Source: Altererythrobacter sp. (GTDB lineage Bacteria > Pseudomonadota > Alphaproteobacteria > Sphingomonadales > Sphingomonadaceae). From it: DNA of 64,000 bases. A program made the position numbers and the translations under genes. Shown one piece after another: positions 1 to 7,900 of the stretch. Position 1 is the stretch's first letter, and every line of letters starts with the position of its first letter. The stretch covers positions 186,001 through 250,000 of the forward strand of contig JAFKFN010000005.1 in assembly GCA_017308255.1 (NCBI GenBank). The letters are read 5' to 3'. The notes beneath the pieces are model-generated. The model searched no databases and had not been told where the DNA came from. It worked only from the letters and a program-made list of their open reading frames with translations.

Positions 1-1240
1 AGCGCAGTCCGCTTCCGCGCAAAGCGCCGTTAAGCACGCTGGTATAAGCGCGGTAGTCCGCGAGAGGCTTGACGGTGAGGCGGATCGCGGGCGCCAGCGC
101 GCTGGTGAGCTTCGCCGCAATCTCGTGCCGGCTTTGCGTGAGCGCCTGGGTCTGCGCGTGCATCTCATCAAGAGCGGCCTGCCGCTGCTGGCCGACGCGA
201 TTGATCCGTTCAATCCGCTCGGCCTTCAACGCCGCCAGAGAGTTGAGCGCCGCGATGTCCTGACTGAGTTCGGCGATCTGCCGATCGAGGATGCTGGCGC
301 CCTTCTGCTGCTCCTCAATCTTCTGGCGGACCTCGCGGCCCTGCGCCTCGACGGCCGCTTTCTCGCGTTGCGCCGCCTGGCGAAGCGCCTCCAGCTCGGA
401 GGTAATCCTGCGATACTCGGCAATGGCCGTGGCCAGGGTCTGGTTGACCGCTGCAAGGCGTCCGCGGTGCGGCTCGAGCTGATCGGGCGTCGCTGCTTCT
501 ACCGGCCACGGCTCGATCGCCGGGCGGCGATTGGAGATAAGCTCAAGCTCGTCCGTCCAGTCGCCGAGCCTGACGGCGGATCGCTCGATCGAGGCCGCAC
601 GCACATTGGCGGCGCTGGCGAGCGGCGTTAGCTGGTCGAGCTGGCGCCGGAGGGCGTCGAGTTCGGCGCTTCTTGCCCGCTGCGCCGCCCCCTGTTGCTG
701 AAGTTCGGTCAGCCTGGCCTGGAGCTTGGGCAATGCGAGCAGCTTCTCGGAGATATCGTCGATCTCGACCAGCAGGCTGCGGATTTCGCTGGACGCCGAT
801 TTGATGCGCGCGTGCAGCGGCCCCTGCTTGGCCGCGGCCGCGCCCCTCCCGGAAACGAAGGCGTCGACCAAGCGCATCCGGGACTGGGAGCGCGCGCCGA
901 TCTGCTCGACCTCCTTCTGCGAGAAGACGAGGGGCGGCATGACCTCGAAAGGGCAATTGTCGTTCTCGTCGGTCGCAATGCGCGACACCTCGAGACGTTC
1001 GCTGCCGTCGGTCAGCGTGACGGTGATCTTCCCGTCGCCGAGCACGCCGAGGGCGTGCTCGAGCGCGTCCTTGGCGATCGTATCGGAGGAGGAAGGCGCG
1101 CCGAGGCAGAAGCGGATCAGCTCGATGACAGAGCTCTTGCCGGTCCCACGGCCGCCGATGAGAACATTCAGGCCGGGACGAAGCTGCTGACGGAATCCAT
1201 CGAGAGTGCCCCCTTCGATCCTGATAGATTCAATCCACAC
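1..1240 (-). CDS. SMC/RecF-like AAA ATPase, N-terminal part (runs off the window edge)
   Basis: Reading from a GTG at 1240 toward position 1, the frame stays open. Near the start is a Walker A loop (GGRGTGKSS, about residues 26-34), followed by ELIRFCLG and a FSQKEVEQIG segment typical of SMC/RecF-type ATP-binding heads. From about residue 140 onward the protein is a long Ala/Gln/Arg/Glu-rich heptad region, a coiled coil. The C-terminal ATPase half lies beyond position 1. A stop codon (TAA, about 1304) lies upstream in frame and no ATG lies between, so GTG 1240 is the best start. Such ATPases on mobile elements are often DNA-repair or defence proteins. The exact role cannot be read from this fragment, and no nuclease or PHP domain is visible in the part present. 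Confidence 0.7.
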   Translation of the reverse strand, partial: MWIESIRIEGGTLDGFRQQLRPGLNVLIGGRGTGKSSVIELIRFCLGAPSSSDTIAKDALEHALGVLGDGKITVTLTDGSERLEVSRIATDENDNCPFEVMPPLVFSQKEVEQIGARSQSRMRLVDAFVSGRGAAAAKQGPLHARIKSASSEIRSLLVEIDDISEKLLALPKLQARLTELQQQGAAQRARSAELDALRRQLDQLTPLASAANVRAASIERSAVRLGDWTDELELISNRRPAIEPWPVEAATPDQLEPHRGRLAAVNQTLATAIAEYRRITSELEALRQAAQREKAAVEAQGREVRQKIEEQQKGASILDRQIAELSQDIAALNSLAALKAERIERINRVGQQRQAALDEMHAQTQALTQSRHEIAAKLTSALAPAIRLTVKPLADYRAYTSVLNGALRGSGLR

Positions 1241-1391
1241 CCCCGGTTCGCCTTCCCGCCCTGATTGCCTCTGTGATGGTCCACGCTCATGGACTTAGCG
1301 TTCTATCGACGTTCGGCACAGCTATTTTGTTCAGCGAGGACGATGCACGTCAAGGTGAGCCCGGCGCCGGACGCGGGCGCCAGGATGGGGA

Positions 1392-1568
1392 TCAGCTATT
1401 GTCCTCGACCGGCGCGTCGGGGCCGTTCTTCTTGATGGAGTCGATGGCGTTCTGCGCCGACGCCTTCGCTTTGTAGCCCTCGGTCGCGAAGATCACTTCA
1501 CTGTTATATTTGAAGCGGACCCGGAACTCGCCGCCCTTGTCCTTGTAGATCTCGAACTTGTGCGCCAT
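1392..1568 (-). CDS. DUF1508 (YegP-like) protein
   Basis: A 58-residue protein with an almost ideal ribosome binding site (AGGAGG six bases before the ATG). It reads KFEIYKDKGGEFRVRFKYN, then ATEGYKAKASAQNAIDSIKKN, which is the pattern of the DUF1508/YegP domain. YegP proteins usually carry two copies in tandem; this one has a single copy. Function in the family is not established; a small beta-rich scaffold is expected. It sits between the ATPase and two HU-like genes on the same strand. Confidence 0.8.
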   Translation of the reverse strand: MAHKFEIYKDKGGEFRVRFKYNSEVIFATEGYKAKASAQNAIDSIKKNGPDAPVEDNS

Positions 1569-1594
1569 TCAATCCTCCTGTTGGCGGGTGAGCT

Positions 1595-1888
1595 TCATGT
1601 GCGGGCACCGAGCTTCTTCGGCTTTGCGGACACGATCGCTGGCGCAAGCATGTCCGGCCAATAGGGCGTGAAGTGGATGACGACGGGTTCGCTCACGATC
1701 CATTTGGTCCCCTCTTCACGCGGTCGCGACTTAACCGAAAACTTGCCGAAGCCGCGTATGGAAATCTCCTCACCGTTGGCAGCGGCGGCAAAGACCGACT
1801 GGAACACGACGTCGAGGATCAGCCGCGCTTCCGCGGTCGGAAGACAGCACGCCGCCGAGATCCGCCGCACAATGTCGTTGCTGTCCAT
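1595..1888 (-). CDS. Divergent HU/IHF-family DNA-binding protein
   Basis: A 97-residue HU-fold protein: N-terminal helices (DSNDIVRRISAACCLPTAEA), the signature GEEISIRGFGKFSVK, then the DNA-gripping arm region. The usual arm motif (GRNPxTG) is absent and replaced by EEGTKWIVSEPVVIHFTP, so its DNA recognition may differ from ordinary HU. It is encoded directly downstream of a canonical HU gene (1927-2202) on the same strand, so the two could form heterodimers. A nucleoid-associated role on the element is inferred. Confidence 0.85.
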   Translation of the reverse strand: MDSNDIVRRISAACCLPTAEARLILDVVFQSVFAAAANGEEISIRGFGKFSVKSRPREEGTKWIVSEPVVIHFTPYWPDMLAPAIVSAKPKKLGART

Positions 1889-1926
1889 CGCGCCGCTCCT
1901 CGGGCGATCCCGTCGGCTGGACGGGG

Positions 1927-2202
1927 TCAGGGATTGAGCCGATCTTTCACCGCCTTGCCGGGCTTGAAGGTGAGCCTGGTCGACGCCTTGATCGGCGTAA
2001 TCTCGCCGGTGCGGGGATTGCGGCCGTCGCGGGCGGCGGACCTGCGAACAGCAAATTTCCCGAAATTGTTGATCGCAATCTCCTCGCCGCGCGTCGCCGC
2101 GTCGATGATCGCATCGAAGACGCCATCGACGACGCGCTTCACTTCTGCCTTGGCGAGATAGGTCTTGTCGGCGAGATGGTCGATCAGTTCACTTCTGGTC
2201 AT
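1927..2202 (-). CDS. HU-family DNA-binding protein
   Basis: A 91-residue protein with all hallmarks of HU: MTRSELIDHLADKT at the start, GEEIAINNFGKFAV in the middle, and the arm motif GRNPRTGE followed by KASTRLTFKPGKAVKD. Length matches the family (about 90). It binds and bends DNA as a dimer. Encoded upstream of the divergent HU-like gene at 1595-1888. On mobile elements such proteins often silence or compact the element or assist replication and recombination. Confidence 0.92.
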   Translation of the reverse strand: MTRSELIDHLADKTYLAKAEVKRVVDGVFDAIIDAATRGEEIAINNFGKFAVRRSAARDGRNPRTGEITPIKASTRLTFKPGKAVKDRLNP

Positions 2203-2223
2203 GGTTACGCTTCACTTTCGACT

Positions 2224-2559
2224 TCATTGAAAAACAGGTGGCAGCACGTCGTCGGGGGTTTGGGCGGCAGCCGCCGGCAATGCCGCAAGAGGCCGCGGGC
2301 CTTGCGGCGCGGGTGCGCCGCCGGGCAGGTCGGGCGAGATCGCCGGTGCCTGCGCGGCCTCGGCTTCGAGCCGTGCGACCACGGCTCGCCAGACCAGTCG
2401 GCGGCTGACGCGCTGATGCCGGCGGGCGAGCTTGCGGCGCGCGGTCTCCAGCGCCTTGTCGCCGTAGAAGGCGGTCATTTCACCATAGGCCGCCTCGACC
2501 GCCTCGGCGAAACCGCCCGATCGCATCCAGTGACGACGGCGAAACCATTGGATGAGCAT
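2224..2559 (-). CDS. Hypothetical protein at the distal end of the TPS operon
   Basis: A 111-residue Arg/Ala-rich protein with no recognised domain. Residues 1-70 look helical and basic (ARRKLARRHQRVSRRLVWRAVVARLE); the tail is Pro/Ala-rich. No signal peptide or membrane segment is evident. Its ATG is four bases past the stop of the TonB-C-like gene (2564-3046), so it is very likely the last gene of that transcription unit. Function unknown. Confidence 0.6.
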   Translation of the reverse strand: MLIQWFRRRHWMRSGGFAEAVEAAYGEMTAFYGDKALETARRKLARRHQRVSRRLVWRAVVARLEAEAAQAPAISPDLPGGAPAPQGPRPLAALPAAAAQTPDDVLPPVFQ

Positions 2560-2563
2560 GGTC

Positions 2564-3046
2564 TCAGGTCCGATGGCCTGCGCCCTGCCCGGACGAGGCG
2601 GGCGCCGGGCGAGCGTCGAGCTGGATCGCGAGGCGAAGCGGCAGCAGCATATCCACCGGCGGCGTTGCGGGAAGCCGCCGTCCGACGATCAGCGCGCGCA
2701 GGTCCGCATTGGGCTCTTCGTGCGCGAACGGCGGGAAGTCGATACGCGACACCAGCCCATCAGCCGCGATCCAGATCTTGAGTTGCAGCGCGGGCGTCGC
2801 CCGATCCTCGGCGGGCCGGGTCCGGTCGAGATAAGCGCGCAGCCGCACGGCGGTCTCGTCCTCGGCTTCGAGCCATTGTGTGATCGCGGCCGTGGCGGTT
2901 TCGGCATAGCGCACCCACTCCACCGGCGCGGCGGAGGGCGCGATCGTCTGCGCCGCGGCCGGTGCGGCCGAAGCGAGCGTGATTCCGGCAAGGGTCGCCA
3001 GCGAGCGGCCGAGGCGGGAGAGCAAGGGGCGGATGCGGATCGTCAT
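2564..3046 (-). CDS. Secreted protein with a TonB C-terminal-like domain
   Basis: A 160-residue protein starting MTIRIRPLLSRLG with a clear signal peptide (hydrophobic LATLAGITLASA, cleavage near AAAQ, about residue 33). The mature part ends in a beta-alpha-beta module (LQLKIWIAADGLVSRIDF, then LRALIVGRRLPATPP, then LPLRLAIQL). This follows the TonB C-terminal domain layout and resembles the C-terminus of the STN protein at 26527-27276. It lacks the TM anchor and Pro-rich linker of a true TonB. Start chosen because its ATG overlaps the upstream gene's stop (ATGA). Periplasmic location is predicted; a role as an accessory TonB-like module is inference. Confidence 0.65.
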   Translation of the reverse strand: MTIRIRPLLSRLGRSLATLAGITLASAAPAAAQTIAPSAAPVEWVRYAETATAAITQWLEAEDETAVRLRAYLDRTRPAEDRATPALQLKIWIAADGLVSRIDFPPFAHEEPNADLRALIVGRRLPATPPVDMLLPLRLAIQLDARPAPASSGQGAGHRT

Positions 3047-3303
3047 GCGGTGGCTCCCATGATGGCGAGGCCGAACAGGCAGACCGCGCCGCAGAACAGC
3101 AGGCGATAGGCCCGCGCCTGGAGCGGGGTGATCGGGTTGAGTTCGAGCTTGCGGAGGCGCCGGCGTGCCAGCGCGCTCCGCGAAGCCCGATGGCTGGCGA
3201 GGATGCTGCGATACCAGGCCTCGATCTTGCGGCCGCACCGAGGCGCGACGCCGACAGGTCCAGGGCGGCGCAAGGGACCGATCCGCGTATCATTCGTGGA
3301 CAT
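3043..3303 (-). CDS. Small single-pass membrane protein
   Basis: An 86-residue protein with a basic N-terminal half (RRLRKLELNPITPLQARAYR) and one C-terminal TM segment (LLFCGAVCLFGLAIMGA), so it probably sits in the inner membrane with its N-terminus in the cytoplasm. ATG at 3303 overlaps the end of the preceding gene; its TGA overlaps the next ATG. No family recognised. Co-transcription with the TPS genes suggests an envelope role there. Confidence 0.6.
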   Translation of the reverse strand: MSTNDTRIGPLRRPGPVGVAPRCGRKIEAWYRSILASHRASRSALARRRLRKLELNPITPLQARAYRLLFCGAVCLFGLAIMGATA

Positions 3304-3478
3304 GACCCTGCCTCGCCGCCCTGCCGGTGGCGTTTGCGCTGAACAGCACCACCCCGTAGCTCTCCACGGCACGCACGGCCTCGGCGTGGAGCAGCCCATA
3401 AATATGGAATGCGACCAGGGCGGTCAGCGCGACGCCGGCGAGGAAGCCAACCACCAGAAGCGTCAGTCCCATGAGCAT
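3290..3478 (-). CDS. Small inner-membrane protein
   Basis: A 62-residue protein, almost all one hydrophobic segment at the start (LMGLTLLVVGFLAGVALTAL) followed by a short polar tail ending GRAARQGHVHE. The ATG at 3478 has a purine-rich GGGGAGAG upstream; a second in-frame ATG lies at 3472. It overlaps the next gene by 14 bp. No family recognised; position inside the TPS operon is the only clue. Confidence 0.55.
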   Translation of the reverse strand: MLMGLTLLVVGFLAGVALTALVAFHIYGLLHAEAVRAVESYGVVLFSANATGRAARQGHVHE

Positions 3479-3494
3479 CCCGCTCTCCCCTCGC

Positions 3495-4130
3495 TCAGCG
3501 CGGAGCGGATGCGGGCGCGGCGGGCTCCTGGGGCAGCCGCTCGCGCTCGAAGGTGATGGTCTGGAGGCGCGCGTCGAGGCCGCGCACCACATCGGCGGTC
3601 AGGTCGTTCGCGAAATTGCCGCCGAGCGCCGCGCTCCGATCGAAGAGGAGGCCGCAATTCTTCGCGCGGTAGGCGCTGACGATGACCGGCTGCGCCTCGT
3701 TGGAGATCCGCTCCAGCGCCCTTGTGCGGGTCGCCTCGATCTCGCGGCTGACATGCGAGGCCTGCTGCTGGACGGTCTGCAAGCGCTGCGCCAGCGCGTC
3801 CTGACGCTGCCGGAACTGGTCGGCGGAGAGCGACGCGCGCTGGTCTTCCAATGCCCGCGCATCCGCCTCGATCGGCTGGCGCTGGGCATCCACCTCGGCC
3901 TGTGCGGCGCGGGTCAGCTCCTGCAGCCGCGCGGTCGCGGCGCGGCCGACCGCCGCATTGGCGAAAATCGCCTCGCGCGAGAGGAGGCAGACGCCGGCGA
4001 CGACCGGACCGCCGAGCGGCTCGGCGGCCGGTGCCGGCTGCGCCGCCGGGCGGGCGCCGCCCACGGTCTGCGCGAGCGCCGGCGCCGCGGCGAGGAGAAG
4101 CGACATGGAGAGAATATAACGGGTGATCAT
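3495..4130 (-). CDS. OmpH/Skp-family periplasmic chaperone
   Basis: A 211-residue protein with a signal peptide (MITRYILSMSLLLAAAPALA, cleavage near residue 20). Residues about 55-175 match the Skp/OmpH pattern: a short strand ending in ANAAVGRAATARL, a long helical coiled-coil hairpin rich in Gln/Glu/Arg (EADARALEDQRASLSADQFR), then returning strands. Skp trimers hold unfolded outer-membrane proteins in the periplasm. Encoded in the TPS operon, it is well placed to keep the giant exoprotein or TpsB soluble on the way to the outer membrane. The start overlaps the SapC stop (ATGA). Confidence 0.85.
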   Translation of the reverse strand: MITRYILSMSLLLAAAPALAQTVGGARPAAQPAPAAEPLGGPVVAGVCLLSREAIFANAAVGRAATARLQELTRAAQAEVDAQRQPIEADARALEDQRASLSADQFRQRQDALAQRLQTVQQQASHVSREIEATRTRALERISNEAQPVIVSAYRAKNCGLLFDRSAALGGNFANDLTADVVRGLDARLQTITFERERLPQEPAAPASAPR

Positions 4131-4936
4131 GCGGAAGCCTTTTTCGTCTTGGGCCTGGCGGCCTTGTCGTCTGCCGAAGCATCGGCGGCGACGTGGAGCG
4201 CCTGGCGATTGAGGAGGGACTGGAAGCGGTCGAGCGACGCCAGATGGTGATGGATCAGCGCCAGCAGGCCGCTGCGATGCCAGGCGACGACGGTTTCATC
4301 GTCGAGCGCGGCGAGCTTCTGCGCATCGACGATCTGGAACCCGTCGAGGCCGAGCGTGCGGCCGTCGGGCAGGGTGGCGTCGGCGCGCCGGTCGATGAGC
4401 AGGTCTTTTTCCTTCAGCGCAACCGAGCAGAGCTGGGTCACCGCCGCATCGCGTCCGAAGGCGTTGCAGAACTCCAGCGCCTGAGCCGTGAGGGCAGAGG
4501 GCTTGCCATCCTCGAACAGCGGCGTGCCTTCGGTGCCGGACTGGCCGACGCGCTCCGAACCGACGTCGATCGCCAGCCTGAAGCCATCGGGATCGGTGGT
4601 GGCGATGAAGCCGAAGGGATAGCGCCGCACATAGGCGGGCACATAATGATCGCTCGCCCAGCGGCCGTCGTCGAGGAACAGGTTGCGCCGTTCGAGGCCG
4701 AGAATGGCGATGGGCTGTGCGTCACCCGCCGCGAACACGATCGGATAGGACCGCGCGGCCGATGCAAACTCGCTTGCGACGATCGGCACATAGGGCGCGT
4801 CGGCGGCGAAGGACGCATCGCCGTCCTTCAGGCGCCAGTCCGCGTGCAGTTCGGCCGAGAGCGGCTGCGGGTCGCGATAGAAGAGCGGAAGCCGTGCGGT
4901 GGTATCGGCCGCCGGGGCCGTTTGCTGGGATGCCAT
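4127..4936 (-). CDS. SapC-family protein
   Basis: A 269-residue protein matching the SapC family: PLFYRDPQPLSAELHADW near the start, then APYVPIVASEF, ARSYPIVFA, LGLERRNLFLDDGRW and YVPAYVRRYPFGF. SapC is named for a gene linked to surface-layer protein presentation; its biochemical role is not established. No signal peptide, so probably cytoplasmic. C-terminus is Lys/Ala-rich. It lies 59 bp after the giant exoprotein gene, with a stem-loop between, and before the Skp-like gene. This is consistent with a role in surface-protein export. Confidence 0.9.
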   Translation of the reverse strand: MASQQTAPAADTTARLPLFYRDPQPLSAELHADWRLKDGDASFAADAPYVPIVASEFASAARSYPIVFAAGDAQPIAILGLERRNLFLDDGRWASDHYVPAYVRRYPFGFIATTDPDGFRLAIDVGSERVGQSGTEGTPLFEDGKPSALTAQALEFCNAFGRDAAVTQLCSVALKEKDLLIDRRADATLPDGRTLGLDGFQIVDAQKLAALDDETVVAWHRSGLLALIHHHLASLDRFQSLLNRQALHVAADASADDKAARPKTKKASA

Positions 4937-4962
4937 GAGTAACTCCGATTGAAACGAGAATG

Positions 4963-4986
4963 CGGGGCGGCGCTGAAGCCGCCCCG
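4963..4986 (-). terminator. Stem-loop between exoprotein gene and sapC
   Basis: A perfect 9-bp GC stem (CGGGGCGGC / GCCGCCCCG) with a 6-nt loop, 10 bases past the exoprotein stop codon. On the minus strand the stem is followed by a moderately U-rich stretch (CATTCTCGTTTC); on the plus strand by GTTTT. It may act as a partial terminator that lowers sapC and chaperone expression relative to the exoprotein. Confidence 0.6.
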
Positions 4987-4995
4987 TTTTGCCGG

Positions 4996-7900
4996 CTATT
5001 CGCCAAAGCCCACGAAGCGGACGTTCACGATCGCCGGGATGTCGCGGACCGGCTGCGGCCGCGACCGCTCGGCCAGTTGCGCCGCTTCGTTGACGATCGC
5101 GCTGGTCGCCGAGGATGCCGCATTGAGCGCACCGACATTGACCGCCGGCACCTGCGGAATGCCCACCGCTTCCCCCGACACCTCGATGTTGGCGGCGTTG
5201 ACCACCCGTAGCGCGGCGATGTTGATGTCGCCGACCACCCGAATACCGGCGTCGCCCGCGTTTACCTCACCGAAGAAGGCGAGCAGGTCCATCCGGCTAG
5301 GGCGCCGGTCGGGATCGCGCCCTTCGTACGCGTCGAGCACGCCGATGCCCGCGCCGGTCTGGAGGCCGAACACGTTGACTGAGAGCAGCCCGCTCTTGTC
5401 GAGCCGGTAGCTCAGCGGCAGGCTGGTGACGTTGGTCTTGGCGCCGATGCCGGCGGTGATGTCGCCGTAGGAGGTCCACATCAGCAAGTCGCCGCCCTGC
5501 AGCGTGAAGGTGCGCGACTGGTCGAGCGAGATCGTGTCGTTGGCCAGCACGCTCAGGTTGCCGCCGCGCCGGGTGACGATCCCGGCGTTTGCGTTGATCG
5601 TGGTCGCCGCCGGATCGCCGATGCTGACGCGGCCATAGGGCGCGACTATGTTGATCGACCCGCCGGAGATGCTGTCGACGCGGCTGTTGTTTAGCACGAG
5701 GTTGCCGCCGAGCGGATTGTTCCGGCCGAGATCCTCGGTGCCCGGATAGAGCAGGTTCAGCGCCGCGTAGCCGCGCGTGTACTGCTGGAAACGCGCGCCG
5801 TCCGGGTCGTTGTAGTCGATGCCGGTCTGTTGCAGCTCCTTGAGCAGCACCTGCTGCAGGAAACCTTCGCGCGCCTGCTGCGGCAGGCCGTCGAACAGCG
5901 CGCGGCGGTTGTCAGCGGTCACCTCGGTGAAGCCACGCTCGTGCAGGAACGCGTCGAGCTCCTGCTCGTAGGTGTGGACCACCTTGCCCGCGTTGCTCGG
6001 ATGCGACAGGCCGAACGCCGGATCGGCGAGGTTGGCCGGGTCGAGATAGAGATCGGCGAAGGCGGCATAGTCCGCGCCTTGCGCGGTGCCGGCGATCAGG
6101 TTGATGTCGGCGCCGACATCGGCGAGCGCGTAGTTGGTCTGCTGCTTGGTGTTGAGCAGATAGCTGCCCGCCCCAGCGGAGCCGTTGCCGAGGCTCTGGA
6201 TGTTGGTGGCGTCGCGGTCGCTCGCCATGTCGCCGCCGGCCTCGATCCACAGCGTGCCCGGGCCGTAGACGTTGATGAAGCCGTTGGAGGTCAGCCCGAT
6301 ATCGCCCCCCGCCTTCACTATGCTGAGATCGTTCGCGTCGTAGTGGGTGATGCTGAGCTGCGTATAGCCGATGTCGCCGCCGGCCTCGAGGTGGATGGGC
6401 CTGGGCGAAAGCAGCCGCAGCGACACATAGACGCTGCTGTCCACGAGACCGATGTCGCCGTCGAGCGCATAGATGCGCAGCGGATCGGCGCTGCCGGCGT
6501 GCACCGGCTGGTAGCCGCGATACATGTTGTTGCCGATGTTCGCGTACTGGTCGGAGATCTGCGTGTAGATGTTGGCGGAATGCTGCGACATCGTGGTCAC
6601 CGGCCGCAGCGCGGTGCGCAGATACTCTGGCGCGATATCCTCCAGCTCGATCTGCCAGTTGCCGTTGCCGGCCTGGGGAAGGTCGACGAACGACACCGAC
6701 CCGCCCGCCAGCAGCTCGAAACTCCCCAGCGGCGAGGCCGTCACCACCGGCGAATTTTCCCAGCCGTATTGCCCGACCGGCATCGGATCGATCAGCACGT
6801 CGCCCTTGACCGAAGCCAGACTGACTTGCGCCGGCATGCGGCTGAGCAGGAGCTGGTAGACCGTCGGGTTATTGGTGTTGTAGTTCACCGGCGCTTGCAG
6901 CTGCACGTAGAAGTCCGCGTTGTCGTTCAGGTAGCTGATCGTCGCCGCGGCGATGCCGTTGGCGCGGAACAGCAGGTCGCCGCCCGCCGCCACCGCGTCG
7001 ATCCGCGAGCGTTCCGACAAGCCGATCCACGCCGATCCCTCGCCGTAGATGCCGGTGCACAGGCCGGAGATGTTCTCGCAGACCTGCGGCACCAGCGCGA
7101 GGTCGTAGGCGCCCTCGATCTGCACGTCTCCGGGGGCCGAGAGGAACACTTGCGCGTCCATCAGCCCGAACAGCGCGTCGAGCCCGCGGTTGTCGAACTG
7201 CCACCAGTTGGACGACTGGGTCGCCGCGTAGTTGAGCACCGGCCGCGGCGCGCCGCCGGCGATATTGCCGCCCGCGACGAGCCGCGCGGTACCCCGGCCC
7301 AGCGTGTAGAAGCCGCCGCCGATATCGCCGAGAGCGCGCGCGAACAAGTCGCCGCCGCCGCGCACGACGAGGTCGCTCGCCCTGGCGAGCTGGCCGACGC
7401 GGGTGGTCAGGTGGCCGGTGGTCGGCAGCGAGGCGGCGAAATCGATCAGGTCGCCGTCGGCGCGGGCGGTGATGTTGCCGCCACCGAGCGCGCCGAAGCC
7501 CGAGCGGAAGTTCTTGTAGACCACCGACCAGTTCGTCTGCTGCCGGATCGTGGCGCCGCCCGGCTCGCCGTTCCAGGCGGAGTCGCCGTAGCGGAACAGC
7601 CAGGCGGACGCCGGCTGCTCGACCGGCCAGACCTGGACGTCGCCGCCCGCCGCGACGGTGATGTTGCCGCCCTGCGTCGGGAAGTCGCCGATCGGGCGAT
7701 CGGTGTTGACGAGCTTCCTGTCGGTGTAGGGCGAGGTGTCGAAGCCCGCCGCCGTCGGCGTGGCACGGCCGGCGGTGTAGATCGCCGCCTCGAGGCCGAC
7801 CGAGATGTCGCCGCCGGTGCGGATGTCGATGTCTCCGGTGCCGGTGCGGATCACGCGGCGGTCATAGGGCGCGGGCGCATATTCGGCCGGGAAGGAGATG

